From the NCBI GenBank assembly GCA_029953675.1, contig JAMWBK010000013.1, positions 496,001-560,000 of the forward strand: a stretch of DNA of 64,000 bases, in the 5' to 3' direction. Of this stretch, positions 11,161 to 22,263 are shown piece by piece. Within the stretch, counting starts at the first letter, position 1. Every line of letters starts with the position of its first letter. This stretch comes from Rhodosorus marinus (lineage: Eukaryota > Rhodophyta > Stylonematophyceae > Stylonematales > Stylonemataceae). The position numbers and the translations under genes are program-made. The notes beneath the pieces are model-generated. The model was not told the DNA's origin and did no database searches. It was given only the letters and a program-made list of their open reading frames with translations.

Positions 11161-12299
11161 AAGCTACATCCAAAAATAGAAAAGAATGAAAATCATAAAA
11201 TAATAATAAAATATTATGAAATCTTCGCCTAGCCCCCGTAGCCTCCGCTCTCGAATCAAAACGAAGCTCAATTCCTCGAAACCCCCAAAACTAGGACCAC
11301 GCTGATCGGATTACTCCAAAGCCTGCTACTTATCACACACAACAGGCACAATCTGACTAAAGCACTACTAGGCATCGAAACCATCATAATACTCAGCTAC
11401 AGTATAGCCGCAAGACAAGGATCAGCCAGCAACATGACCGAAGCCACAGGACTAGTGATACTAGCCGTGAGCATAGGCGCCATTGAAGCAGCCATCGGAC
11501 TAGCTATCAGTGCCGCATACAGAAACGTGAGAACCAACCTTAACCTCAGCCTGCAGACTCTACTCATCCCCAAACCCACAAAGATGCCCGATAACCACCC
11601 ACGATCAGAATAAACCAGTTAGACCTCGCAGAACAACATTAATACAACTAACCGACGGAATACATCTACCACCCCAATACTCGCCGCAGCCAGACTAAGG
11701 ACAACTATGAAAGCGCAGTATCAGACCTAGATAAGCCCCGGAAAGCGCTAAAACAGACAACATCGGACATCAAACACATGAAATAGAAGCTCAGAATCAG
11801 CCAAAAACAGCAATAAACCACTCAGAATCAGCCATAAAAACACGAAATAGGAGCTCAAAAGTCGAAAAAAAGCACGAAGAACAACAAAAATAAGGACTAG
11901 GAATCACGGAAAAATGATAAATTATACTAAATATACCCCCAGGGACACCTCAAACCAGCTCAAAATACACTAATCAGACCAGGCAAAACACGGAAATAAG
12001 ACGGCAAAAAAACACAGAAAAACATGAAACAAACATGAAAGAAGAGATAAAAAACAAGAAAAGTACCGAAGACACTGAAAATAACTACAAGAACAAGAAA
12101 TAAGAGACAAAAAAGATGAGAAAAGGGATAAAAAACAGGAAAACAGACATCAGAAAGCAGAAAAATAAGCAAAAAAGAGCAAAATAAACATCAGAAACAA
12201 GAAAAGAAGAGAAAATACAGAAATAAACATGAATTAGCACCCCGAAAGCACGAAAAACATCAGACGAAATACACAGAAAAGATGAAAAATAAACGCCAG

Positions 12300-12428
12300 G
12301 TATGGGGTTATGCCCAGGGGGGTCGGATTTTTCGCTGTATAACCCTCTAAACCCCCTGTTTTCGAGGGTTTAACCACTTCTGGCTCGTAAACAGCGAAAA
12401 ACCCGACCCACTTGGCACAAACCTACTA
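12300..12428. mobile_element. MITE with ~31-base terminal inverted repeats
   Basis: The left arm 12308-12338 (ending ATTTTTCGCTGT) and right arm 12391-12420 (starting ACAGCGAAAAACCC) are reverse complements at roughly 80%. Related ends occur at 24212-24262 and 47698-47795, giving a family consensus end of AGGGTTGTGCCAAGTGGG then GGGTTTTTCGCTGTTTA. No coding capacity. Ends of this type with 8-base duplications suggest the hAT superfamily; that assignment is inference. Confidence 0.6.
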
Positions 12429-13814
12429 GGAACCACCGATAAAGGCCGAAAATAGATAACATCGGACATCAAAAATCAGGTATCTATGAACTAAATCCAA
12501 GCCCGAAGACCAATCAACAGCTAAGTTCAGAAGGGAACCGCCAGCACGTCTACTCAAAATGGTAGTCAGCACGAAAGATCAGAAATCAGCACCAGAGAAG
12601 CCAATCTCCGGAAAACTCAATAAGAGAGACAACGTCCAGGACTGAAAAAGGCTCGAAAAACAAGATCAGGGACAAAAAAGACTAGGGGCAAAATAACAAA
12701 ACAACAAGCCCGACAGGATCTAAGCACTGAAGACAGTAAAACCTCAACACCCGCATGGAGGTTAAGACTGCAACGACAAGAAGTCAATAAGCAGTATGAG
12801 AACCACGTATCAGCGAACAAGGAAAATCAGCTACAACATGGGACCAGTACTGAAAACCGGACACCAGGACTTCACAAAAAGGCAGAAACCAGACAAAGAA
12901 GCACCAACTCAACCACCTTCGGCAGCTGGACTTGAGATCAACAGGGAAGAGCGAAATCAATTCAACCTGGATCCCAGATAACCGCCAGTCACCCTCGATC
13001 ACCAGGGAGACCGAAGTCAATCCGACTGGATCACGATACCAGCTCAACAAGACCGAAGAGAGTGAAAATAGGCAAAATAACAAGATAATCACTACTGAAA
13101 AGGATCTCAAAGACAGAACTCAAACCGAACTAACAGCCTGGACACCCGTAAGAGATCTCAGCGGAACTATTCCGGAGACTCTTCAACTCAAAGCATGAAA
13201 GCCAACCCCACCACTACTCAGCTAGACCACCTGCGGAACAGTACTGAACAAGTCTCCAAATACAGCCTAAGTACCAACCTCAGCCCCCGAAATACAGGCC
13301 ATCTCAATCCGAAGCCCAGCAGCTCAAGGACAAAGGCGGCCTTTTTGCGTGAACCAGTACCAAAGACCATCTGCCCCACTAGGAATATTCCAGACCTCCA
13401 GCAGAACATCTATACTCAGACTAGGGACCAAATTACAAGAACATACAGAGATAGCAAGCAGCCTGCCACTCTACACAGTACTGAACGAGCTCTCATAGGC
13501 ATGAACTAAACCAGACCAGTTAACCTAGGGAAAGCTCTCTATGCCCCTGGACTCCTCAAAGAAATAACCAGGTAGCCACAAACTCAACCAAGCAGCCTAA
13601 AAACCAGCCCTCCTCTTCCTCATCAAAACACGATCTGGATCGGGACGGCTTTTGCGCGACCTACAACAGCAAATACAAGCCGCTATCAACTTTTTGAGTA
13701 GGGGATCAGTACTAAATACTCCTCTCATAGCTCCTAAAACCACAAATCTAATCAACCAGCCACTATCTTCAGTAGGCCACAGCCACTAGCCACTATCTTC
13801 AGTAGGCTATCACC

Positions 13815-13984
13815 GGGCGGTGCCCCTAGCACTAACTCCCCGAGTAACGTGTCAACGCTAGGGACCAACCAAATGAACCTCTCCAGCCTCCCTCCACTGT
13901 AGAGGGCGGTGCCCCTAGCACTAACTCCTCGAGTAACATCTCAACGCTAGGGACCAACCAAATGAACCTCTCCAGCCTCCCTCC
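13815..13984 (+). repeat. 89-base tandem repeat, two copies
   Basis: Copy 1 is 13815-13903 and copy 2 is 13904-13984 (slightly short). Both begin GGGCGGTGCCCCTAGCACTA and end in CTCCAGCCTCCCTCC, with a few substitutions. A shorter repeat of about 30 bases (ccactatcttcagtaggc) precedes it around 13760-13810. Confidence 0.8.
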
Positions 13985-14230
13985 TCCGCAATCCAATCTC
14001 ACAAGCAGCATGAACATTCTCCTGAACCACAAAACAGCCTCTGCAGCGTATATACCCAGCTAAACCCATTTTTGCCCCCTTTTCGCCTTTTTCGACCAAA
14101 TCTAGTAGGGAACAGAAGCTGAAATCAAAGAAATACAAGAAATACCCAATACTCCCAAATAATGCGAAAACGGCGTATATAGCGCAATCAAAGAAATCCA
14201 TAAACCAGCCAACCTTGCGAAGCAAACTCC

Positions 14231-14869
14231 CAAGCAACCACCCACCTCAGCCCCAGATCCTTGGCCTGGCACCCCTCAAAGCTCGACATAGAGTCCTAGG
14301 GAAGCAGATACCCCTCCAGCCACCCTCAAATCAGGCAATCTCGCGTTGATACCGAAAAAAAGGTGCAGAGGCCGTTTTTGGGGGGGGTCGAAGGTGTACT
14401 GAGTGTTTTAGAACGGGCAGAGCTCCGTGAAGAAACAAGGTGCGGCTCACCTAGTTGATGACCAAAGCTCAGGTTCATAGAGCTCTATCATAGTCTGGAA
14501 AACGGTTCATGCTATACAGGCTAAAACAAGGAGACATGGCGTACTGCTGGAAAAAAAAAAAGAGCCCGGGCCCCATTTAGTTTTTCTCGCGAACTTGTGG
14601 ATGTGAAAGGTAAAGAAGTTTGTCGGTTACCCGCGAGATACACGGATGAATTCAAGCTCTAGAATGGCTTCCCTCGGTCCGACTGTGGCCCTGCCACCAG
14701 CACCAGAAAATAAGTCGAACTAGTCACTCCGTCTCGGCGGCCAACCAGAACACCACTCCATCCCCCCTCCCCCAAAAAGAGGACAAATCACACATCCCCA
14801 CCACCTCAATTATGAATGGCGGTTTTACTATGAATAGGATAAGGAACGACGGAATGCGGAGCAAGGGCC
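14231..14869. other. No gene seen
   Basis: Holds homopolymer runs (for example A-run near 14550) and short C-rich stretches. No coding frame or RNA gene is supportable. Confidence 0.4.
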
Positions 14870-15110
14870 GTTCTCACAGGTTCCAGCCTTCCCTTGTGGA
14901 AAGCTTTGGACATCTGGAAAAGTCAAGCTTGCCGTAGCTGCGGAAGTATTTTACTGACAGTCCTGCTGAATCTATTGTGGACTCTTAGGCCGTTTTAGTG
15001 TCGCTCTCTGGCGATATTGTAGCAGCATGCTCGCCTAGGCGCGCCACCGCCGCCTGTGCTTGTAGGCTTTTCTCCCTAGTTCCTAGTGTTCCCATAGAAT
15101 GTGGATGAAC
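14870..15110 (+). repeat. LINE 3'-end repeat, copy 4
   Basis: Reverse complement of the 5600-5830 region (shared words GAGCATGCTGCTAC and TTTCCACAAG, in inverse). The terminal part is lost after tagttcctagtg. It lies head-to-head with copy 5, making a local inverted pair. Confidence 0.65.
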
Positions 15111-15118
15111 GGATTTTC

Positions 15119-15255
15119 TTAGCATAGCCTGAATCGCTACGCAGGGCGTGAAAGGGAAGTAGGAACTAGTGAGAAAAGCGTGCAAACCCTGGCTTCGATG
15201 GCGCGCCTCGGCGAGCATGCTGCCACCATATCGCCGGGTAGCGACAATCAACCGG
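15119..15255 (-). repeat. LINE 3'-end repeat, copy 5
   Basis: Starts TTAGCATAGCCTGAATCGCT, retains the GATGGCGCGCCTCGGCGAGC block, and matches 5570-5700 in the same orientation. Confidence 0.65.
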
Positions 15256-15372
15256 CGTAGGAGTAGAATGTAGTCTTCTACGCCGCTCTGGGGTCTCCTT
15301 AGCTTAGCGTATCTTGATTTTCTTGCGTATCCCAGCGCTACATTCTGTAGTTGGAATAAACGGTCCAAGTTC

Positions 15373-15415
15373 CCTTTTACGCCCTGCGTAGTGATTCAGG
15401 CTATATGCTAGTGAA
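15373..15415 (+). repeat. LINE 3'-end repeat, copy 6 (short)
   Basis: Only the terminal ~43 bases of the family remain (GCGTAGTGATTCAGGC then ATATGCTAGTGAAA), an extreme 5' truncation in plus orientation. Confidence 0.5.
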
Positions 15416-15539
15416 ACCCACGCCCTCCCTCTTTAACTAGTTAAACCACCACTCATAAATAGCAAAAGCGGACCGACTAACACTTTCCAAAAAAAAAAAA
15501 GGGAAAGAGGCAAACGATGAATTAAATTGTTTAATCGAA

Positions 15540-15960
15540 CGAAACGAATGGTTTAAGAAAAAACTCAGAGGGGAAAAAGACTATGCGCCCCGAAGATATC
15601 GCGCCTCCAACATCAAAGCAGCGTTCATACGCCTCGGCAAGAAACTTAAACGGGTAAACGATGAGAGAGACGGTCAGGGCGTTCGCGGAACAACTCTCGA
15701 AGCCAACGAAAACCAAAGAATCCATAAACCAAAGCACTCAATGACCATAGTTACCAGGCGATGAGCTAGAGCCGAAGCAAGGTGCAGGGGGAGGACGAAC
15801 GCCCCTCCTATTTCAACTCTTTTCGACTTCTCATACTGGCAGCGGCAAACCCCGGCACTCCCCGCAGCCGGCAAATAACGACTAGCCTGTGGATTAGTAA
15901 CAGGAAGACTAAAAATGATAGGGTCCGCTTGCCAGCGACTAGGTGGTGGTGGTTTTACTG
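15540..15960 (-). mobile_element. 3' tail of a second RLE retrotransposon subfamily, copy A
   Basis: Aligns along its length with 27720-28020 in the same orientation: the end of the nuclease ORF (CCGCAGCCGGCAAATA, inverse), then a UTR with GATGAGCTAGAGCCGAAGCA, ACGGTCAGGGCGTTCGCGGA and a terminal GGGGAAAAAGAC block. 5'-truncated; no RT remains. Confidence 0.7.
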
Positions 15961-15974
15961 GGTAAAGGGTTTAC

Positions 15975-16340
15975 GTTTACAAGTATAACCTGAAGCGCTA
16001 CGGAGGACGTAAACGCGAACTAGGACCTAGGGAGAAAAGCGTGCAAGCACAGGCTGCGGTGGCGCACCTGGGCGAGCATGCTGCTACAATAGCCCACAGA
16101 GCGACACTTAAACGGCCTAGGAGTCCCAGACATTCAGCAGGATTGTCAGTAAAATACTTCCGCAGTCACGGCAAGCTCGACTTTTCCAGACGCGCATAGC
16201 TTTCCACAAGGAAATGCTGGAACCTGTGAGAACGCCCCTCTGCCCAGGGGAGACTGCCTATGCTCTCGGCATACTGTCCTTCCTCACAGTCGGCGAAGTA
16301 CAGAAGCAGCTCTCCCCCGGCGGAGAGCGGCAGAGGGGAG
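15975..16340 (-). repeat. LINE 3'-end repeat, copy 7 (longest solo tail)
   Basis: Matches 5558-5900, covering the 3' UTR and possibly the last codons of the nuclease ORF. It is a 5'-truncated insertion just upstream of the secreted two-repeat gene, so it may contribute to that gene's upstream region. Confidence 0.7.
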
Positions 16341-16638
16341 ATAGGTACTCAATGATAGGTACAAAGGCTTAGTTAAATCAGCTACATGCCGTCCTTACCG
16401 AGTGAGAGGGTGTTCGAATTTTCGAAGAGGTATCTTGGAGCTTTCAGATTTCAAGAATTCATTTTTTCTAATGGTACTTGTAGTAGAGGATGTTCGAATG
16501 ATCTTCAACTAGGTATCTGGGCATTCTGGTACTTTTCGAGCAGAATAAAAGGACGTGTGCACAAACATCTTTGTGGCAGAGTAGAGGCACCTTGGACTGC
16601 AGTGTGTATTTGGAGCAACATTTCTATTGTTATCAAAG

Positions 16639-17748
16639 ATGAAGAGCTACTACGCGACGACGGTGTTTATCGCGGTTGGTTGCTTGGCTGCAATCGCAGC
16701 GGGCCAGCAGCAGTACTGTAACCCAAATGGTATGCTTCCCACTTTCCAGAAAAGGCCCACGATATTGCACTATGGTGGGGGGTCGGAGACGATGGGGACT
16801 CGGGCTGGACAGATGGAAACACAAACAGTTCTGAACGAAGACGGATCAACGAGTTTTCAGGTGCTGGTAACGAACTACGAGGGGAAAATTTTAAACATTA
16901 CGAAAGTGAGAATTGGAGTTTGGCCCACTTGCGATGGGACTACCGTTCCCTTAGGACCCGGCAAGTTTCAGATTAACCTTGCCGACGATGAGATTGATCA
17001 GGGCAACTGGAGATTTCAGATTCCAGTGACGAGTATGCCGATTCCCAACTGCCTTTCTGAGGACAAGTTCTGCATGGTTGTGGCGCTGGGGGGATACGTG
17101 TCCACAAACGAATTTGTAAACCTCAGATTGTCCTCGAGCTACACCAATGGCAACCAGTGCCCGGCCCATACCCCTCAGGGACCTAACGGGGTGACTCAGT
17201 GCCCAATCGGCGTGACGTGGAGGGAGAATTGCGAGTCTGAAGGTTACTATCCCGTTTTCAAAAGCTGGAATTATCTGACCTTTCCAAACGGGCCCGAGGG
17301 GGATGTTTTTACTGCAAATTTGCGCATGGAGTCAATGCTTGGACCCGACGGAAATACAGGTCTCACGGTATTCATAACCACACAATCCCCAAACTTCCTA
17401 AAATTAACGAGAGCGAGGTTTGGAGTCTGGCCCAACTGCAACGACGGAAGTGTCCCCAATGGAGGAAGCAAGTTTCAGGTTAGCGTTACCGAAGATTTGA
17501 TTGATCAGCAAGACATGGCCTGGAGGATCGCAACTGCCGGGATGCCGATTCCCAATTGCGTTAATCTGCGCACTTTCTGCTTCGTCGGGTCGTTCAAGGC
17601 AGAAGTTATTGATTACCTCAATACCACCGTCTCGAGAAGCCTCGTAATTTCTAAACAGTACACCAATGGGACTCAATGCAAGGGCGGCATGGGTAGGGGA
17701 CCCAACGGGGTACAGCAGTGCGCAATCGGCGTGGATTGGCAAGTCTGA
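16639..17748 (+). CDS. Secreted protein with two tandem ~125-residue Cys-containing repeats
   Basis: The ATG at 16639 gives 369 residues in a single exon. Residues 1-22 form a signal peptide (hydrophobic TTVFIAVGCLAAIAAG). The mature protein has two homologous units, about 72-194 and 241-367. Each shows GVWP-x-C near its start, then ID-x-Q, MPIPNC, FC-x-V, YTNG-x-QC, GPNGV-x-QC and IGV-x-W. Conserved cysteines suggest disulphides, and several N-x-S/T sites (for example NIT, NTT) suggest glycosylation. I know no named family with this pattern. A secreted structural, wall-associated or lectin-like role is a guess. An A-rich stretch with possible polyadenylation signals follows at 17775-17790. 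Confidence 0.8.
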   Translation: MKSYYATTVFIAVGCLAAIAAGQQQYCNPNGMLPTFQKRPTILHYGGGSETMGTRAGQMETQTVLNEDGSTSFQVLVTNYEGKILNITKVRIGVWPTCDGTTVPLGPGKFQINLADDEIDQGNWRFQIPVTSMPIPNCLSEDKFCMVVALGGYVSTNEFVNLRLSSSYTNGNQCPAHTPQGPNGVTQCPIGVTWRENCESEGYYPVFKSWNYLTFPNGPEGDVFTANLRMESMLGPDGNTGLTVFITTQSPNFLKLTRARFGVWPNCNDGSVPNGGSKFQVSVTEDLIDQQDMAWRIATAGMPIPNCVNLRTFCFVGSFKAEVIDYLNTTVSRSLVISKQYTNGTQCKGGMGRGPNGVQQCAIGVDWQV

Positions 17749-17789
17749 GGTTAGCTGCGATCCCCATGTGCTGTAAAAATAAAAAAAAA

Positions 17790-18080
17790 GCAGTGGTGTG
17801 ATCCGACCTTTACTTCATATGAAATACAACCTGAGTGTCTAAGAGCGTAATGGAATCCTTAGGAAACATCTGATAAAACCTTGCGTTCCAAATTCTCCGG
17901 AGAATGAGGGGTGCGACACGAACAATTCCGCCTTCGTGAAACTGCTTCTCGATAACCGTTCTATGCGATTCGATGGTGAAGCTCGTATCAATACGTAATA
18001 GACACAATCCACCTACGAACCACCACTTAAGATCGGTCGATAGAATTTCAACTTTGGCCTTTCTTGCGTTTTGTAAGTCT
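17790..18080 (-). pseudogene. Dispersed gene fragment, copy 1
   Basis: The minus strand holds an open stretch of about 85 codons (reading VEILSTDLKWWFVGG, then SFTIESHRTVIEKQFH, GGIVRVAPLILRR) ending at 17812. The same segment, more decayed, lies at 24640-24900, where it reads LEILETDEFLSGLYLLRIG then FTIESDRTISGKEFHGSG. Protein-level conservation suggests both derive from a real gene. The product is unknown. Confidence 0.5.
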
Positions 18081-18174
18081 CAATCCTTTTTCCTTTCTAT
18101 ATCTACTCTCAGCTACCAGTACTAAGAGTTAGGCTTTTATCCCGCGTCCATTTGTCGCTAATAATCCCAACAGC

Positions 18175-19505
18175 GCGACGACTGGGTTACGTTGTAACCG
18201 TAAGCTTTACTGGGCAGCTGCCTACTGCAGCGTAACAGTACTTCTATCGCTGTCTAGGGGAATACTTACTCGAACCCCGCTACCGGGGTCTCATGCTACG
18301 TTCTAAAGCAAACCGGACCAGTTGGAGAATCCACTGGTACAGGCACCAGTGGATTCTCCAACTGGTCCACGCGCAAAGCGCCTAGCTCTATCTCCGCATT
18401 ACCTCGCCAAAGTTGCTGGTTTATCTGCGATCTTATATCGCTCAGTTCTAGGCTCCGGTGCAACAAATGCTTGCAAATGTCCCGCAGAAACTCCTGTGCC
18501 ATCGGTCCAGTCCGCCCAAATGTTTCTATTGCAATTGGGATGAACTTGTCATCCGGGTGTTCTATCGTCATCGCCTCCTTGAGTGTGCTTTCTTCCACCT
18601 CTCTGCACATCTTGCTGCATATCCACTCTCCCCCTCACTACGCCTCAGATACTTCCCTTGCAGAGGAGACACGACCGTCACGTCCAGCGCATACCGTTGA
18701 AATGTCCTCGGATGCGGAGCAATGATGTTGCTCAGTTGTAAAGCTTACGGTTACGTTGTCTTTGAACAAAAGAGTGTGAGCAAAACACTGGCTTGATTGC
18801 TTGTCTTGGAGTATCCCGCACTCGTATACGAACAAGCTTGGCTCATATTTCCTCCAACTCTTCTAAGCCACCTTAAAAGTCTAGACGTTCATGTCGTCAA
18901 CACGTCTGTTTCTATCCAGGGTAGCAGTAAACCGTTTTTCCAACTAGTATGTTATAATAGGCGCCTCTGCAGCGGTGATGCTTCCATCAGAGGAACAGCC
19001 TACATTCGACCACTAGTCGGTTGCCGTGCAACTCGATCCAGACGAATCCCAGAACCCGCAGAAAAGCCTTGCGGCTCGCTCCACACAAATCTCCGTAAAT
19101 GACCACAGCTTCAGCCATAGGAAGAGCTCCTCCTGGAGCTCATCATGTCGTTTAGTTCTCATCCCAGACGATGCTCGGCAATCGTGGAGCTGCTGATTCC
19201 ACGACCGTCGTGTGGTTGCCTGCCGAAGTGTAAACTCTCGCCCAAGCCCCGGTGAAGGTAGTCCTAGGAGCATTCGAATGCTCTACATCATTTCTGATCG
19301 ATCGCTTCTGCTTCCTCGGGCCGGTTGCGGGGAAGTCTCGCAACCAGACCCCACTCCCAGCCCCGGCTGCCGACCGGATTCGGGCTCGATCAATGTCACC
19401 TAACGTCAGATCCCACGCTAGTAGTAAAAGCACAACCAGCTCCTCACAGGTATGTCGGTGACCCCCGCGTGAGTCTAACGCAACTGTAAACATTTTCCTG
19501 GGCAA
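18175..19505 (-). mobile_element. Degenerate RLE retrotransposon fragment, same family as 7.37-10.95 kb
   Basis: Minus-strand 18610-18296 reproduces the C terminus of the 10805-ending ORF2 (DDKFIPIAIETFGRTG, then QLWRGNAEIELGALRVDQLE). 18175-18305 reproduces its 3' UTR, including the hairpin ACCCCGCTACCGGGGT. Upstream (19000-19500) stop-ridden frames retain the pre-zinc-finger region (for example LGDIDRARIRSAAGAGSG). Intervening sequence is decayed or deleted. It ends in a perfect hairpin described separately. Confidence 0.75.
18315..18368. repeat. Perfect 24-base hairpin (snap-back duplication)
   Basis: 18315-18338 and 18345-18368 are exact reverse complements separated by 6 bases. Each arm encodes the retrotransposon C-terminal QLENPLV region, so one arm is an inverted duplication of the other rather than an independent regulatory hairpin. 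Confidence 0.85.
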
Positions 19506-19514
19506 CTACTTAAT

Positions 19515-19750
19515 TCAATCAACACACCCAGGGATTCGTGATTCGGCTCTAGCTGATCCCCTGGTGATTGAGAGCTTTGGGTTTATGAATTCCCATTGGT
19601 TCTCGTTGTCTTCAGGATTTGCTCCGCGAAGGACGTGACCGTCGTCCTCACTGTTTACAAGTTTAAGTTTCTTGGCGTATGAACGCTGCGTTGACGTTGG
19701 AGGTGCGCGATCTTCGCCGCGCGTCGGTTTTTTTGTTGACCGTTTGTTGT
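19515..19750 (+). mobile_element. 3' tail of second RLE subfamily, copy C
   Basis: Reverse complement of 15560-15780: TTCGGCTCTAGCTGATC, then TTTAAGTTTCTTGGCG, then GACGTTGGAGGTGCGCGATC, ending in a T-rich stretch. 5'-truncated and in the opposite orientation to copies A and B. Confidence 0.7.
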
Positions 19751-20289
19751 TTTGCCGGATCAACCCTCCTCCTTTGATACAAAACTGGTGGAGCCCCATA
19801 TGTGGTCTAGGCACCTCATAGTAGTCTAAGACGATGAACTTAAATTAGAACCAGATACGCCTATATCTAGCACCATCGTAGAGTATATTATATGCTAGGC
19901 ACTCTGGATCCAGGAGGGTTGCCTGAGTAAAATGTGAAGGGGTGTGCGCCTCCACGGGTGTCTATAGCTTAGTAACGACTTCCAGTTCCAACAAAAACCA
20001 CCTTTGATAGCGTTAAATGTAAAGTAATTACAATCTACTTAAGGGATAGACGATAAGGAAGGGCAGAACGTGTTGGGATCTTAGGCTCACCCTTGGATGG
20101 CCAGGGGTAGGGTCGGGTTGACTGTGGGTTTAGTAGTACGGTCGTCGGGGTTTAGTTGAGGGAATTTTACTGCGATTAGTAATAGCCGTTGCTAGATTTG
20201 AACCGCTGAAGGATGCAATGGAGTTACTTAGAGTAGCTGCGACTATGTTTGAATAGCTGCGTGTAGCAAATTAGCTCTTTTGTACTTTT
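19751..20289. other. No gene; decayed repeat
   Basis: 20106-20235 resembles 27574-27680 (shared gtcggtttagt/gtgggtttagt and gcgattagtaatagc words). It is therefore part of a dispersed repeat of unknown class. No coding frame is seen. Confidence 0.4.
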
Positions 20290-20511
20290 TTCCCAAACAT
20301 CCTCGCCTTCCTTTATTCGTACCCTGAGCCTATGCATCAAATGCATTCAATAAGTACTCTAACGTTCGTAGTCTCCGACTACCATGGACGGTCCTCATTC
20401 ACTCTACCCCAGGTATAGTGTATATCCGCTATGGTACCAATATTGTCTTCTACTACTACGTTCAGGTTTCTACCCAGATGGTGAAGGCCGCGTACCCTTG
20501 AGCTCTCAACA
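20290..20511 (-). repeat. Copia LTR (3' LTR)
   Basis: Direct repeat of 23924-24144, with shared CGACTACCATGGACGGTCCT and GTGTATATCCGCT. Read on minus it starts TGTTGAGAGC. A purine-rich tract lies immediately inside, as expected before a 3' LTR. Confidence 0.8.
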
Positions 20512-22263
20512 CTCACCATCGGCCCTTTCCCACTAGGGGGATCTAATGTCCATACCGAGTCCCTTCTGCAAAATGACGAACCTATCTTTGGTAAGTCGCT
20601 TGGTAAATACATCCGCAAGCTTTTCCTCCGTTGGAAGATACCTCAATTATACCTCTCCACTTGTGCAACGGTACCTTGCATAATGGAGTTTCACAGACAC
20701 GTGCCGCGACATCCGGCTGTCGTTTGTTACCGACCACCTAATACAGGAATTGTTGTCAGAATAGTCTGGGGTTACGTTAGTCTGGGGTTACGTTTGCGTC
20801 TCGACTTCGCGTCCCAGCTCCTCAAGAAATTCTTGAGGCCAGCGTTGTAATGTGAGCATGTCGCCACGTGCTTGATATTCTGCTTCCGTCGTCGATTGTG
20901 CGATTGAGCGCTGCCTCCACGACCTGTACAGCACGGTTGATCTGTTCAGTAGCATACCGCTAGTGCTCCTTCGATCGACATTGTCGTCAGCCCAAGTTGA
21001 GTCAGAATACCCTGTCACCTGGTATTTTGTGCCGTTCACACCCTCTTCACCCAACCGCAGTACTAGATCCCTTGTACCTTGGAGATACTTGACAAGTTTT
21101 TCTCGCTTTTTCATAGTCTCCGAGCCTGAAGTTTGTCATTCTTGCGCATTGTCCCATGGCATTGGCTATGCCGGGTCGCGTTCTGGTGCTGAGGAATAAG
21201 AGCGACCCGACAAGTTCTTGAAAAGGTGCTTGCATCATCTCGGTGACTTCTTCCGTAACGGATTTAGACGTCATGATGATTGGAGTGGATAGGGGCTTGC
21301 ATCCTAACATTGCATACGTAGTGACGATGTCTTTGACGTATCTTGTCTGCCCGAGGTAGATTTCGCGTCTCCTTTGGTCTCGTTGTATTTGGACGCCGAG
21401 GAATTCATCTACCTTACCCAGCATCTTAACCCGGTACAGCGCCTGTAGTGTTTCCTTGGCTTTCCGCACGTCGCTCACGTTTCCAATGATCAACATATCA
21501 TACACGTGAACTGCAAGGATGAGCGTTCCCCGCTTGAAAACGCAGCTGTCCGTTCTCAAGGTGTCGACCCCGTGTGCTCTAGGTCGGCGTTCAGTTGCTC
21601 GTGCCAGACCCTCCCCTACTGCTTCAAACCGTAGAGGCTTTTCTTCAGTTTTCATATCTTATCAGCGTTTCCTGCTTATTCTAGCCCTTTCGACTGACAC
21701 AGGAAAAGTTCTTCCTCCAGTGTACCGTTCAGGTAGGCTGTAGTGACATCTGCCTCTTCCACTTCAAGATCTTCAGTCGCCGCTACACTCAGTCATACTC
21801 TGACACTAGAGAAGCCAACTGTGGGCGAAAATGTTTCATCGTAGTCGACGCCTTCTCTTTACGTAAATCGTCGCGTGACAATTCTTGCTTTGAATTTTGT
21901 CACCGCTCCATAACAACCGGTTCTCACTGGAAACACTATCTTTGAGCTCAGGATTCTTCGTCCGTTGGGCACTTTGTCTTTTGAGATAAATTGCGACGTT
22001 CCCTTTTCTCTCAGGGAGCCAATTTCTTCTGCGGCTGCTCTCTTCCACTCTTCCGTGTATGGACCTCCGTTTGCTTCCGCCAATGCCGTTGGCTCCGGTA
22101 CGTCGTACATGGAATCACCCTTTTGGAACAAGTTCTGGGTTATGGTGTTTTCTTGCTGTTGTGCCCTCTCTGGTTCCTTCGTTGATTCGGGCCATTCGTT
22201 GTCAGGCTTGCGGATCTTCTGAGCCTTCGGAGGACGTTACTCTTCCTGTATGCTCCAATTTCG

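Larger units (their letters stand above)
11160..14230. other. A-rich, strand-asymmetric tract of unknown nature
   Basis: For about 3 kb the plus strand is rich in A and C and poor in T, with loosely recurring words such as ctcagaatcagcca, aaaaacagc and gacatcaaacacatgaaa. Long minus-strand ORFs here (for example 11960-12172 and 12784-13110) are Phe/Leu/Val-rich artefacts of this skew. Plus-strand ORFs at 12796-13198 and 13195-13509 are Thr/Ser/Gln-rich and unrecognised. A MITE (12300-12428) and an 89-base tandem repeat (13815-13984) lie inside. It may be a non-autonomous element or a decayed repeat. Confidence 0.5.

Noticed and set aside
11960-13110. Long hydrophobic minus-strand ORFs (for example Phe/Leu/Val-rich frames at 11960-12172 and 12784-13110)
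   Set aside because: They arise from the A-rich plus strand, whose complement yields TTT, CTT and GTT codons. They show no conserved motif and no codon structure.
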